Positions 28,737 through 37,336 of a stretch of DNA of 64,000 bases are shown in pieces. The position numbers and the translations under genes are program-made. This DNA is from Stenotrophomonas bentonitica (GTDB taxonomy: Bacteria; Pseudomonadota; Gammaproteobacteria; Xanthomonadales; Xanthomonadaceae): assembly GCF_013185915.1 (NCBI RefSeq), contig NZ_JAAZUH010000001.1, positions 1,364,001 to 1,428,000 of the forward strand. The letters are read 5' to 3'. Each line of letters starts with the position of its first letter. Within the stretch, counting starts at the first letter, position 1. The notes below the pieces were generated by a model. It worked only from the letters and a program-made list of their open reading frames with translations, had not been told where the DNA came from and did not search any database.

Positions 28737-29416
28737 GGGATGGCTCCTCGTCAGTGATCTATGGAGTTGAAACGCCCAGGTAAAGCAAACCCGCCATTAC
28801 AGCGTTGCGGGGACCGCCGTCGCGTCATGCGCGTCGTGACGGATACGGAGATACCGACCAGGAACTGCCAGGCGGGTATCGAAGGTGGGGTGACCTTGCA
28901 TTTCACCGGAGGAAGCGAACCCGACTCCACCGTCCTCGGACGCGCGGTGGATGTTCTGGTTGTGCTTCGCGACTGGATGTCGATTCGGTTGGCTCGTTTC
29001 GCAGGCAAGGTCTGCTGAGGCGAAACCTAATCACGCTTTTTTTCACTGTCAACAACCCCCGCGAAAAAATTTCACATAGCGGGGGGCCGACGCGCCCGTG
29101 CCACACCCTCTGCAGGCGCCTGTCGGGACCGTGTCGAACCGACTCGAACCGACGCGCGCGCCACGGTCGTCGTCGATGCGTTGAAAGAAAAACACTTAAA
29201 AGAAGCACTTTCGCTTCAACGACCTGCATGCAGCACGCGCCAACGCCACGCCGCGACGCGGATGCCATCGAACGTGCAGGCGCTTCCCGCACGGCGCCAA
29301 AACGGGGGCGAAAACTTTTCACATCCGGCAACGCTTTTTGCGTCCGGATTCGCGCAACTGCGCAAACTTTTGGCGGCCGCCGGGCGCCGCCTTCTTGCCG
29401 GTTACGTGCATCGGCC
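28737..29416. other. Large intergenic region upstream of the histone-like gene
   Basis: About 680 bp (731 bp to gcvH) without a supported gene. It is unusually rich in A/T runs for this genome. It contains a possible minus-strand promoter (29025-29052) and a CCCCCGC/GCGGGGG hairpin with an AAAAAATTTC loop (about 29055-29083). An interrupted hairpin ATCCGG...CCGGAT lies near 29324-29350. Short open frames of about 85-170 codons are present on both strands, but show no ribosome binding site or recognisable sequence. A long untranslated leader or a small RNA is possible. Confidence 0.4.
29025..29052 (-). promoter_or_regulatory. Possible promoter of the histone-like gene
   Basis: On the minus strand TTGACA (29052-29047), a 16-bp spacer with an A-tract, and TAGGTT (29030-29025). 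The start near 29018 would give a leader of about 280 nt before ATG 28736. Confidence 0.4.
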
Positions 29417-29452
29417 AAAAAAAAACGGCCGCACCAGGCGGCCGTTTCTGTT
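29417..29452 (-). terminator. Terminator of gcvH
   Basis: On the minus strand AAACGGCCGC, CTGGT loop, GCGGCCGTTT, followed by a run of T residues. It lies directly after the gcvH stop. Confidence 0.88.
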
Positions 29453-29467
29453 CCGGGAAGAGGAGGA

Positions 29468-29863
29468 TCAGTTGTCCTCGTCGTCCAGGCCTTCGGCGTA
29501 GTCGTCCGGTTCCAGCAGGTCGTTCAACTCGTCCTTGTTGGACAGCTCGACCACGAACATCCAGCCGTCGCCATAGGCGTCTTCGTTGATGGTTTCCGGC
29601 TTGTCGGCCAGGGCGCTGTTGACCTCGACCACCTTGCCGGAGACCGGGCTGTACACGTCCGAGGCGGCCTTGACCGACTCGACCACGGCGATCTGCTCGC
29701 CGGCCTTGGCATCGGCGCCGACTTCCGGAAGCTCGACATAGACCAGGTCGCCGAGCAGGCCCTGGGCGTGGTCGGAAATGCCGACGGTGACGCGGTTGCT
29801 GTCGTCAACGCGCGCCCACTCGTGGGACTTGAGGAATTTGAGGTCGCCGGGGATCTCGCTCAT
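29468..29863 (-). CDS. gcvH: Glycine cleavage system H protein
   Basis: 131 residues, full length. Carries the lipoyl-bound aminomethyl group between the P, T and L proteins. The lipoyl lysine is Lys66 in [14 protein letters not shown]. The N-terminus ([26 protein letters not shown]) and the [12 protein letters not shown] hairpin are conserved. It lies 66 bp downstream of gcvT on the same strand and is followed by a strong terminator, so the two form one unit. gcvP and lpd are not in the window. Confidence 0.95.
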   Translation of the reverse strand: MSEIPGDLKFLKSHEWARVDDSNRVTVGISDHAQGLLGDLVYVELPEVGADAKAGEQIAVVESVKAASDVYSPVSGKVVEVNSALADKPETINEDAYGDGWMFVVELSNKDELNDLLEPDDYAEGLDDEDN

Positions 29864-29929
29864 GGGACTGCTCCGAAGATTTACAGGGGGTCAGGAAAAC
29901 GCGGGTAGTGTAACCGGATGGAACGCAGC

Positions 29930-31042
29930 TCAGCCTTCGCCGAGAACGCCGGGCTGGGCCTGGCCTTCGCGCACGAACGGGAACTTGACCACGCGCACCG
30001 GCACCTGCCGGCCGCGGATGTCCACATGCACCTGGCCGAGTTCGCCGGCCGGCACGCGTGCGAAGGCGATGCCCTTGCCCAGGGTCGGCGAGAACGTACC
30101 GGACAGGATCTCGCCACTGCCGCTGGCGGTGTTCACTGTCTGGCCGTGGCGCAACACGCCCTTCTCGTCCATCACCAGGCCGATCATCTGGCGCGCGTCG
30201 CCGGCGGCCTTCTGCGCTTCCAGCACGTCGCGGCCGATGAAGTCGCGGCCTTCGTCCAGCGCCACGGTCCAGGCCAGCGCGGCTTCGTACGGGCTGATCG
30301 CCTCGTCCATGTCCTGGCCATACAGATTCATGCCGGCTTCCAGGCGCAGCGTGTCGCGCGCGCCCAGACCGGCCGGACGCACGCCGGCACCGGCCAGTGC
30401 ATTCCAGAACGCGACCACCTGTTCCTGTGCGACCAGGATCTCAAAACCGTCCTCGCCGGTGTAACCGGTGCGGGCGACGAACAGCGGCGCGCCGCTGGTC
30501 GCGGTGGCCTCGAGCGCGGCGAAGCGGCCCAGCTTCTGCAGCGCGGCGCGGTCGCCTTCGGCAACCAGGCCGATCACCTTCTCGCGCGCGGTCGGGCCCT
30601 GCACGGCGATGATCGCCAGGTCTTCGCGCTCGGTGACCGCCACGTCGAAGGACGCAGCCTGCTCGCGGATCCAGGCCAGGTCCTTCTCGCGGGTGGAGGC
30701 ATTGACCACCATGCGGAAGAAGTCCTCACCCAGGTAATAGACGATCAGGTCGTCGATCACCCCGCCCTGCTTATTGAGCATGCACGAGTACAGCGCCTTG
30801 CCCGGGACCTTGAGCTTGTCCACCGAGTTGGCCAGCAGGCGGCGCAGGAACGCACGCACCTTCTCGCCGCGCAGGTCGACCACGGTCATGTGGCTGACGT
30901 CGAACATGCCGGCGTCGGCACGCACCAGGTGGTGTTCGTCCAGCTGCGAGCCGTAGTGGATGGGCATGTCCCAACCGCCGAAATCGACCATCTTGGCGCC
31001 GAGCGCGCGGTGGGTATCGTTGAGAAGCGTCTTCTGGGTCAT
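29930..31042 (-). CDS. gcvT: Glycine cleavage system T protein (aminomethyltransferase)
   Basis: 370 residues from ATG 31042; a GTG two codons upstream is the alternative. Transfers the methylene group from lipoyl-GcvH to tetrahydrofolate. Family markers: [65 protein letters not shown] and [19 protein letters not shown]. The folate-binding C-terminal region is intact. The leader carries a hairpin near its 5' end. No glycine riboswitch (no tandem GGAGAG-type aptamers) was found upstream. Confidence 0.95.
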   Translation of the reverse strand: MTQKTLLNDTHRALGAKMVDFGGWDMPIHYGSQLDEHHLVRADAGMFDVSHMTVVDLRGEKVRAFLRRLLANSVDKLKVPGKALYSCMLNKQGGVIDDLIVYYLGEDFFRMVVNASTREKDLAWIREQAASFDVAVTEREDLAIIAVQGPTAREKVIGLVAEGDRAALQKLGRFAALEATATSGAPLFVARTGYTGEDGFEILVAQEQVVAFWNALAGAGVRPAGLGARDTLRLEAGMNLYGQDMDEAISPYEAALAWTVALDEGRDFIGRDVLEAQKAAGDARQMIGLVMDEKGVLRHGQTVNTASGSGEILSGTFSPTLGKGIAFARVPAGELGQVHVDIRGRQVPVRVVKFPFVREGQAQPGVLGEG

Positions 31043-31068
31043 GACCACAATCCGGGAAATAAATGGTG

Positions 31069-31104
31069 CTGCCGGGCGCTTCCCGGCAGGCCTCCATTAT
31101 CCCA
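31069..31104 (-). promoter_or_regulatory. Extended -10 promoter and leader hairpin of gcvT
   Basis: On the minus strand TGG-GATAAT (31104-31096) is an extended -10 element; TTGACG lies too close (12 bp) to be a proper -35. The start near 31089 coincides with the start of a perfect hairpin, CTGCCGGG-AAGCG-CCCGGCAG (31089-31069). The mRNA would thus begin with a stable stem that could protect its 5' end. Confidence 0.4.
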
Positions 31105-31147
31105 GAACCGCCCCGTCAACGCCTGCGGCGGTGCGCAATGCTGACGC

Positions 31148-31172
31148 GCAGCCACGCAGGGCGTGGCTCTAC
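31148..31172 (-). repeat. GTAG (SMAG/REP-like) palindrome
   Basis: Identical in all 25 bases to the units at 1256-1280 (same sense on the minus strand) and 37304-37328. It lies 5 bp downstream of the nfeD stop. Confidence 0.8.
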
Positions 31173-31176
31173 CGGA

Positions 31177-31608
31177 TCAGACCGGCTGCACTTTGAGCGT
31201 CATGCCGTCCACGGCTACCACGCGCACCGGGGTGCCGGCGGGCAGGTCGGGACCGGCCACCACCCAGAACGCATCATCGACCTTGGCGCGGCCAACTCCG
31301 GCCACGATCGGCTGGTCCAGTGCCACCACCCGCCCGATCAGCTGCTCGGCACGCCGGTTCAACAACGGCGCGTCGGTCTCACGCGCACGCTTGCGTCCCC
31401 ACTGCCGGTAGCACTGGATCGAGACCACGCTGAGCAGCACGAACGCCACCACCTGCCACAGCAGCGGGATGTCGGCGAATACGGCCACCAGCACGAACAC
31501 GGCCGCCGCGCCGATCCCGATCCAGAGCATGAACGCGCCCGGCGCCAGCGCCTCGGCGGCGAACAACACCAGCGCCAGTGCCCCCCACCCGACCACTTCC
31601 CAGCGCAT
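31177..31608 (-). CDS. NfeD-family membrane protein
   Basis: 143 residues. Two or three transmembrane helices at residues 6-60, then a C-terminal OB-fold NfeD domain (about 85-143: IGRVVALDQPIVAGVGRAKVDDAFWVVAGPDLPAGTPVRVVAVDGMTLKVQPV). NfeD proteins are nearly always paired with an SPFH protein, as here, where it starts 1 bp downstream of the SPFH gene. The pair probably organises membrane microdomains or protein quality control. Short NfeD1b type, without the ClpP-like protease domain. Confidence 0.9.
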   Translation of the reverse strand: MRWEVVGWGALALVLFAAEALAPGAFMLWIGIGAAAVFVLVAVFADIPLLWQVVAFVLLSVVSIQCYRQWGRKRARETDAPLLNRRAEQLIGRVVALDQPIVAGVGRAKVDDAFWVVAGPDLPAGTPVRVVAVDGMTLKVQPV

Positions 31609-31609
31609 C

Positions 31610-32572
31610 TCAGCCTCCGATGCGCGGCGGCACCGCGCGGGTGGTCTTCTTTTCTTCCTGCTTCGCGAACGCTTCCTTGGCCAGTTCGGCCACGCCGGCG
31701 ATGGAGCCGATCACACCGCTGGCTTCCATCGGCATCAGCACCAGCTTCTGGTTCGGCGAGGTCGCCAGTTCCTTGAACGCTTCCACGTACTTCTGCGCAA
31801 TGAAGTAGTTGATGGCCTGCACGTCGCCGCTGGCGATCGCTTCGGACACCACCTGGGTGGCCTTGGCTTCGGCTTCGGCCAGGCGCTCGCGCGCTTCGGC
31901 GTCGCGGAACGCGGCTTCCTTGCGCCCTTCGGCCTCCAGCACGGCGGCCTGCTTCTCGCCGTCGGCGCGCAGGATCTCGGACTGGCGCGAGCCTTCGGCT
32001 TCGAGGATCTGCGCGCGCTTTTCGCGCTCGGCCTTCATCTGCCGGGCCATCGCATCGAGCAGGTCGCGCGGCGGCTGGATGTCGCGGATCTCGATGCGGT
32101 TGACCTTCACCCCCCACGGGTTGGTGGCGTGGTCGACCACGCTCAGCAGCTGGGCGTTGATCACCTCACGCTGGCTCAGCGATTCGTCCAGGTCCATCGA
32201 GCCGATCACGGTACGGATGTTGGTCTGCACCAGCGCGATCATCGCCACTTCGAGGTTGGCGACCTCGTAGGCGGCCTTGGACGCGTCCAGCACCTGGAAG
32301 AACACCACGCCGTCCACGCGCACCGCGGCGTTGTCCTTGGTGATGACCTCCTGGCTCGGCACGTCCAGCACCTGCTCCATCATGTTCACCTTGCGGCCGA
32401 CCCCGTACACGATCGGGATGAGGAAATGCAGGCCGGGGGTCATGGTGTGGGTGTAGCGGCCGAAGCGCTCGACCGTCCACTCGTAACCCTGCGGCACCAT
32501 GCGCACGGCCTTGAACAGGATCACCACGGCCACGAAGGCCAGGATCAGCGAGAACAGCACGGTTGGAAACAT
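31610..32572 (-). CDS. SPFH/band 7 membrane protein (QmcA/stomatin-like)
   Basis: 320 residues. An N-terminal membrane anchor (VLFSLILAFVAVVILFKAV) precedes the SPFH domain (VPQGYEWTVERFGRYTHTMTPGLHFLIP...). A Glu/Ala-rich coiled coil follows at about 185-250, and the C-terminus is AINYFIAQKYVEAFKELA. The sequence is close to E. coli QmcA. Oligomeric and anchored in the inner membrane with its NfeD partner. AAAGGAG lies at a good distance before ATG 32572. E. coli qmcA is followed by the NfeD-like ybbK, as here. Confidence 0.93.
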   Translation of the reverse strand: MFPTVLFSLILAFVAVVILFKAVRMVPQGYEWTVERFGRYTHTMTPGLHFLIPIVYGVGRKVNMMEQVLDVPSQEVITKDNAAVRVDGVVFFQVLDASKAAYEVANLEVAMIALVQTNIRTVIGSMDLDESLSQREVINAQLLSVVDHATNPWGVKVNRIEIRDIQPPRDLLDAMARQMKAEREKRAQILEAEGSRQSEILRADGEKQAAVLEAEGRKEAAFRDAEARERLAEAEAKATQVVSEAIASGDVQAINYFIAQKYVEAFKELATSPNQKLVLMPMEASGVIGSIAGVAELAKEAFAKQEEKKTTRAVPPRIGG

Positions 32573-32632
32573 GGGGGTACTCCTTTCCCGAACGTAACCC
32601 CGAATATACCGCCGATCGCGGCGGCCGCCCGC

Positions 32633-32956
32633 CTAGGTTGCGCGCGGCGCGAACATGATCACCGCCATGCCGGCCAGGCACAGCCCGACCCCCAGCAGAT
32701 CCCAGCGGCTGGGCCGGATCCCGTCCACCACCCACAACCAGGCCAGCGCGGTACCGATGTAGACACCGCCATAGGCGGCGTACACGCGCCCGCTGGCGGC
32801 CGGGTGCAGGGTCAGCAGCCAGGCGAACAGGGCCAGGCTGGCGGCGGCCGGCAGCAGCAGCCACGCGCTGCCATCGCGGCGCAGCCACAGCCAGGGCAGG
32901 TAGCAGCCGACGATCTCGGCCACGGCGGTCAGCACGAACAGCAGGAACGTGTTCAC
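32633..32956 (-). CDS. YnfA/UPF0060 small membrane protein
   Basis: 107 residues with four transmembrane helices. Typical segments: [48 protein letters not shown]. The family resembles small multidrug transporters, but its function is not firmly known. The start is GTG 32956, which overlaps the mazG stop (GTGA at 32956-32953), so translation is coupled to mazG. The protein ends 60 bp before qmcA. Confidence 0.88.
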   Translation of the reverse strand: MNTFLLFVLTAVAEIVGCYLPWLWLRRDGSAWLLLPAAASLALFAWLLTLHPAASGRVYAAYGGVYIGTALAWLWVVDGIRPSRWDLLGVGLCLAGMAVIMFAPRAT

Positions 32957-33765
32957 GAGCTCACTTCGCCGGCCTTGGCCTGCTCCCACAGCCGTTCCTG
33001 CGCCTGCAGGTCGAGCTCGGCCATGGACTGGCCATTGGCGGTCGCCTGCGCTTCCATCGCGCGGAAGCGGCGTTCGAACTTGTGGTTGGCGTGGCGCAGC
33101 GCCGCGCCGACGTCCACCTTCGCGTGTCGGGCCAGGTTGGCGCAGACGAACAGCAGGTCGCCCAGTTCCTCCTGCAGCCGGGCCTGGTTGTCCTGGACCG
33201 GGCCGCGCGCGAACTCGGCGGCCACTTCATCCAGTTCCTCGCGCACCTTGTCCAGCACCGGCGCCGGACCCGGCCAGTCGAAACCGACCCGCGCCGCGCG
33301 CGCCTGCAGCTTCACCGCACGCTGCCATTCGGGCAGCCCGCGCGAGATCCCGGCCAGCGCGGAGTGGTCGGCGTCGCCCTTGGCGGCACGTTCGGCGCGC
33401 TTGATCGCTTCCCAGTTGCTGTTGACGTCTTCGGCACCATCGACCTGCACCTGCGCAAACACGTGCGGGTGCCGGCGGGTCATCTTGTCGCTGATCGCGC
33501 GCGCCACCTCGGCGAACCCGAACGCGCCCTGCTCGCTGGCCATCTGCGCATGGAACACCACCTGCAGCAGCAGGTCGCCGAGTTCGTCGCAGAGATCGTC
33601 CATGTCGCCCCGGTCGATCGCGTCGGCCACTTCGTAGGCTTCTTCGATGGTGTATGGGGCAATGCTGGCGAAATCCTGCTGCAGGTCCCACGGGCAGCCG
33701 TCGCGCGGATCGCGCAGGCGCGCCATGATGCCCAGCAGGCGGTCCAGTTCGGCAGGTGCGGACAT
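32953..33765 (-). CDS. mazG: Nucleoside triphosphate pyrophosphohydrolase MazG
   Basis: 270 residues with two MazG domains. Repeated metal-binding motifs are [11 protein letters not shown]...[17 protein letters not shown] (about 40-80) and ELDEVAAEF...[15 protein letters not shown]. Starts at [26 protein letters not shown], the family N-terminus, so ATG 33765 is firm. It hydrolyses abnormal NTPs and may lower (p)ppGpp; relA is 28 kb away. The gene is 11 bp downstream of cysQ and its stop overlaps ynfA. The minus-strand series is nudE-cysQ-mazG-ynfA. Confidence 0.94.
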   Translation of the reverse strand: MSAPAELDRLLGIMARLRDPRDGCPWDLQQDFASIAPYTIEEAYEVADAIDRGDMDDLCDELGDLLLQVVFHAQMASEQGAFGFAEVARAISDKMTRRHPHVFAQVQVDGAEDVNSNWEAIKRAERAAKGDADHSALAGISRGLPEWQRAVKLQARAARVGFDWPGPAPVLDKVREELDEVAAEFARGPVQDNQARLQEELGDLLFVCANLARHAKVDVGAALRHANHKFERRFRAMEAQATANGQSMAELDLQAQERLWEQAKAGEVSS

Positions 33766-33776
33766 CGGTGCTCCGG

Positions 33777-34580
33777 TCAGTCGGGTAGCCAGGTGCGCCA
33801 CGGCAGGCGGGTGTCGCCCAGGGCGATGAAGTCGCCGTTCAACAGGGTTTCGCGGCGGTTGTAGCGGAACGGCTTGCCGGTGGCGGCCGAGAGCACCGCG
33901 CCGCCGGCGGCATGCAGCACGCACTGGCCGGCGGCGGTGTCCCATTCGGCGGTGGGGCCCAGCCGCGGGTAGACATCCAGGGTGCCTTCGGCGAGCCGGC
34001 AGAATTTCAGCGATGAGCCCTGCGCGACCACCTCGATCTCGCCCATGCGGTCCAGCAGCGCCTGGGTCTGCACGCTGCGGTGCGAGCGGCTGGCGGCGAC
34101 CTGCAGCGGCGGCAGCGCCGGGGTGCGGGTGCGCAGCACCGTGTCGTGAATACCGTCGCGGCGGTACGCCAGTTCACCGCGCATGGCGTGCCACGCGACA
34201 CCGCTGACCGGGGCCAGGACCACGCCGAATGCGGGCGCGCCCTGGTAGATCAGTGCGATGTTGACGCTGAACTCGTCGTTGCGCTTGACGAACTCGCGGG
34301 TGCCGTCGAGTGGATCGACCAGCCAGTAGGCGCCCCAGTGGCGGCGCACTTCCCACGGCACCTGCGCCGATTCCTCGGAGAGGATCGGCAGGTCCGGGGT
34401 CAGCTGGCCCAGGCCACGCAGGATCACCTGGTTGGCGGCCAGGTCGGCCGCGGTGACCGGGCTGCGGTCGGACTTGATCTCCACGTCGAACGGACTGGCA
34501 TACACCTCGCGGATCGCCTCTGCGGCATCCTGGGCGATGGCGATCACCGTTTCGCGCAGCGCGGTGGTGAGCTTGATCAT
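33777..34580 (-). CDS. cysQ: 3'(2'),5'-bisphosphate nucleotidase
   Basis: 267 residues, of the inositol monophosphatase superfamily. Dephosphorylates PAP formed during sulfate assimilation. Metal ligands: Glu70 in ILSEES and DPLDGT at residues 89-94. The C-terminal motif is GPTAEWDTAAGQCVL. The ATG overlaps the nudE stop (ATGA at 34580-34577). The association with nudE is the same as in other gammaproteobacteria. Confidence 0.93.
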   Translation of the reverse strand: MIKLTTALRETVIAIAQDAAEAIREVYASPFDVEIKSDRSPVTAADLAANQVILRGLGQLTPDLPILSEESAQVPWEVRRHWGAYWLVDPLDGTREFVKRNDEFSVNIALIYQGAPAFGVVLAPVSGVAWHAMRGELAYRRDGIHDTVLRTRTPALPPLQVAASRSHRSVQTQALLDRMGEIEVVAQGSSLKFCRLAEGTLDVYPRLGPTAEWDTAAGQCVLHAAGGAVLSAATGKPFRYNRRETLLNGDFIALGDTRLPWRTWLPD

Positions 34581-35125
34581 TCCCCGCGTTCCAGCCACTG
34601 CCGGGCGATGAACAGCGCGGCCAGCGAGCGGCCTTCGGAGAAGTCCTCGCGCAGCATCAGCTGGTCCAGATCGGCCAGCTTCCACGGCACCACTTCCAGC
34701 TCTTCGGGTTCGTCGCCGACCAGCCGCTCCGGATACAGGTCGCGCGCCACCACCAGATACGACAGGTGGCTCATGTAGGTCGGGGCCAGGGTCATCGCGC
34801 GCAGCACGTCGACCCGCCGCGCGCCGTAGCCGGCTTCTTCCTTCAGTTCGCGGTCGGCGGCCTGCTCCGGGGTTTCGCCGGCGTCGATGCGGCCCTTGAC
34901 CAGGCCCAGCTCGTAGCGGTGGACGCCCGCAGCGTATTCACGCACCAGCAGCACGGTCTCGTCGTCCAGCATCGGCACCACCACCACCGCGCCATGGCCG
35001 CGGCTGACCAGGCGCTCGAAACGGCGGCGTTCGCCGTTGGAGAACTCCAGGTCCAGGTGCTGGCGCTGGAACGGGCCGCTTTCCTCGTCCGTGATCTGGT
35101 GGATGGTGGGCAGCGGACGGGTCAT
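34577..35125 (-). CDS. nudE: Nudix hydrolase, ADP compounds hydrolase NudE
   Basis: 182 residues. The Nudix box is complete at residues 78-100: GRIDAGE followed by RELKEEAGY in the correct GX5EX7REUXEEXGU spacing. The sequence resembles NudE, which hydrolyses ADP-ribose, AppA and NADH-type substrates. The start at ATG 35125 is 62 bp from bioA, transcribed the other way. The fact that nudE and cysQ both remove nucleotide by-products supports the operon. Confidence 0.9.
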   Translation of the reverse strand: MTRPLPTIHQITDEESGPFQRQHLDLEFSNGERRRFERLVSRGHGAVVVVPMLDDETVLLVREYAAGVHRYELGLVKGRIDAGETPEQAADRELKEEAGYGARRVDVLRAMTLAPTYMSHLSYLVVARDLYPERLVGDEPEELEVVPWKLADLDQLMLREDFSEGRSLAALFIARQWLERGE

Positions 35126-35187
35126 GCGAACTGGCTCTTGGAGATCGATAGAATGCAGGCAGGTGAAAACGTGTCCATGAGCCCGAA

Positions 35188-36579
35188 ATGCTAGCAGACC
35201 CAGCCCCCTTCACGCTGGCCGACCAGTGGCGGCAACGCGACCTGGCCGTGTTGTGGCACCCGTGCACGCAGATGCGCGAACACCCCGACACCTTGCCGCT
35301 GGTGCCGATTGCACGGGGTGAAGGCCCGTGGTTGATCGATCACGACGGGCATCGTTACCTGGACGCGGTGAGCAGCTGGTGGACCAACCTGTTCGGCCAT
35401 GCAGAACCGCGCATCGGCGCGGCCATCGCACGCCAGGCGACCCAGCTGGAACAGGTGATGCTGGCCGGCTTCAGCCATGAACCGGCGGTGCAGCTGGCCG
35501 AACGGCTGCTGGCGATCGCGCCGCGCCAGGCCGGACGCGCGCCGTTGTCCAAGGTGTTCTACGCCGACAACGGCTCGGCCGGGGTCGAGGTCGCGCTGAA
35601 GATGGCCTTCCACTACTTCCGCAACCGTGGCGAACTGCACCGTACCCGCTTCGTGGCGCTGGAGAACGGCTACCACGGCGAAACCCTGGGCGCGCTCTCG
35701 GTGGGCGACATCCCACTGTACCGCCGCGTGTATGCGCCGTTGTTGACCGAGGCGCTGTTCGCACCCTCGCCGGACGCGTACCTGGCCGAACCCGGGCAGA
35801 GCGCGGCGCAGCGTGCGCACGAGGCCGCCGACCGCCTGGCCGACCTGTTCGACCAGCACCCCGGGGAGATCTGCGCGGTGATCCTGGAGCCGCGCCTGCA
35901 GTGCGCCGGCGGCATGCGCATGCACGACCCGGTATACCTGAAGCGTGCCCGGGAACTGTGCGACGCCAACGGTGCGTTCCTGATCGCCGACGAGATCGCC
36001 ACCGGGTTCGGCCGCACCGGCACCCTGTTCGCGTGCGAACAGGCCGGGGTGATGCCGGACCTGCTGTGCCTGTCCAAGGGGCTCACCGGCGGCTTCCTGC
36101 CGCTGGCCGCGGTGCTGGCCACCCAGGCGCTGTACGACGCGTTCCTGGACGACAGCCGCGAGCGCGCGTTCCTGCATTCGCACAGCTACACCGGCAACCC
36201 GCTGGCCTGCGCCGCCGCGCTGGCGACGCTGGACATCTTCGCCAGCGAGGACGTGATCGCGCGCAACCGCAGCACCGCCGAGGTGATGCGCCGGCTGGCC
36301 GCGCCGTTCACCGATCACCCGCAGGTGGCCGACGTGCGCCAGGCCGGGATGGTGGTGGCGTTCGAGCTGACCCGCAACGGCGACAGACGCACGCCCTTCC
36401 CTGCCGAAGCGCGGGTCGGGCTGCGCGCCTACAACGCGGCGTTGCGGCGCGGCGTGGTGCTGCGCCCGCTCGGCAACGTGCTGTACTGGATGCCTCCCTA
36501 CTGCGTGGAGGACGAACACCTGGACCTGCTGGCCCAGACCACCCTGGCTGCCATCGAGGAAGCTGTTGCATGCGCGTGA
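35188..36579 (+). CDS. bioA: Adenosylmethionine-8-amino-7-oxononanoate aminotransferase
   Basis: 463 residues, class III PLP aminotransferase. Converts KAPA to DAPA with SAM as amino donor in biotin synthesis. Specific residues are visible: WHPCTQMREH near the start and DAVSSWWTNLFGH. The PLP lysine is Lys297 in LCLSKGLTGGF, and the Asp in LIADEIATGFGRTG contacts PLP. ATG 35188. A TAGAAT -10 box lies at 35149-35154. It overlaps rsmE by 10 bp. Other bio genes are not present here. Confidence 0.95.
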   Translation: MLADPAPFTLADQWRQRDLAVLWHPCTQMREHPDTLPLVPIARGEGPWLIDHDGHRYLDAVSSWWTNLFGHAEPRIGAAIARQATQLEQVMLAGFSHEPAVQLAERLLAIAPRQAGRAPLSKVFYADNGSAGVEVALKMAFHYFRNRGELHRTRFVALENGYHGETLGALSVGDIPLYRRVYAPLLTEALFAPSPDAYLAEPGQSAAQRAHEAADRLADLFDQHPGEICAVILEPRLQCAGGMRMHDPVYLKRARELCDANGAFLIADEIATGFGRTGTLFACEQAGVMPDLLCLSKGLTGGFLPLAAVLATQALYDAFLDDSRERAFLHSHSYTGNPLACAAALATLDIFASEDVIARNRSTAEVMRRLAAPFTDHPQVADVRQAGMVVAFELTRNGDRRTPFPAEARVGLRAYNAALRRGVVLRPLGNVLYWMPPYCVEDEHLDLLAQTTLAAIEEAVACA

Positions 36580-37304
36580 CCCGTTCCTACGTCGATCTCC
36601 CGCTGGCCGTGGGCCAGACCGTGTCGTTGCCCGAAGAGGTGGCCAACCACCTGGTGCGGGTGATGCGCCTGCGCGAAGGCGAAGGCTGCGTGCTGTTCAA
36701 CGGCGACGGCCACGACTACAACGCCACGTTGGTGGAATCGGGCAAGCGCGAGGCGCGTGTGCAGATCGCCTCGGCACAGGTCATCGACAACGAGTCGGCG
36801 CTGTCGATCACGCTGCTGCAGGGCATCGCCCGTGGCGAGAAGATGGACCTGATCCTGCAGAAGGCGACCGAGCTGGGGGTGCAGGCGATCGTGCCGGTCA
36901 ATGCGGAACGCACCGAAGTGAAGCTCGATGCCGCGCGGGCGGAGAAGCGCCTGGCGCACTGGCGCAGCGTGGTGGTCTCGGCCTGCGGCCAGTCCGGTCG
37001 CGCGCAGGTGCCGACGGTGGCGCCGCCGCAGAACCTGCAGGAGGCCGCGCTGGCGATGCCGGCAGCTGCGTTGAAGCTGACCCTGGATCCCGTGGGCGAA
37101 CACCGGCTGTCGACGTTGTCGGCCGCGCCCGGTGGCGTGGTGATTGCGATTGGGCCGGAAGGCGGCTGGTCGCCGCGTGATCGGCTGGCGCTGCAGCAGG
37201 CCGGTTTCCAGGGCCTGCAGTTGGGGCCGCGGATCCTGCGTACGGAGACGGCGGGGTTGGCGGCGATTGCTGCGATCCAGGCGCGGCTGGGCGATCTGGG
37301 GTAG
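36570..37304 (+). CDS. rsmE: 16S rRNA m3U1498 methyltransferase
   Basis: 244 residues, a SPOUT methyltransferase. N-terminal PUA-like part (HLVRVMRLREGEGCVLFNGDG), then the SAM knot with IVPVNAERTEVK, IGPEGGWSPRD and LGPRILRTETAGLAAIAAIQA. Methylates U1498 of 16S rRNA in the 30S subunit. ATG 36570 lies 10 bp inside bioA, so the genes are coupled. The stop TAG is part of a GTAG motif next to a SMAG-type unit. Confidence 0.94.
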   Translation: MRVTRSYVDLPLAVGQTVSLPEEVANHLVRVMRLREGEGCVLFNGDGHDYNATLVESGKREARVQIASAQVIDNESALSITLLQGIARGEKMDLILQKATELGVQAIVPVNAERTEVKLDAARAEKRLAHWRSVVVSACGQSGRAQVPTVAPPQNLQEAALAMPAAALKLTLDPVGEHRLSTLSAAPGGVVIAIGPEGGWSPRDRLALQQAGFQGLQLGPRILRTETAGLAAIAAIQARLGDLG

Positions 37305-37328
37305 CAGCCACGCAGGGCGTGGCTCTAC
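37304..37328 (-). repeat. GTAG (SMAG/REP-like) palindrome
   Basis: 25-base unit identical to the ones at 1256 and 31148, in minus orientation. It lies directly behind rsmE, whose stop sits in an abutting GTAG (37301-37304). A T-run follows on the plus strand (37330-37337), so this one could be an intrinsic terminator. Confidence 0.8.
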
Positions 37329-37336
37329 CGGTTTTT

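Noticed and set aside
28761..29418. Small genes in the gap upstream of the histone-like gene
   Set aside because: Several open frames of 80-170 codons exist on both strands, but none has a ribosome binding site, conserved-looking composition or neighbours that would support it.
31049..31147. Glycine riboswitch upstream of gcvT
   Set aside because: The expected tandem aptamer core words are missing and the leader is too short; only a hairpin and an extended -10 are seen.
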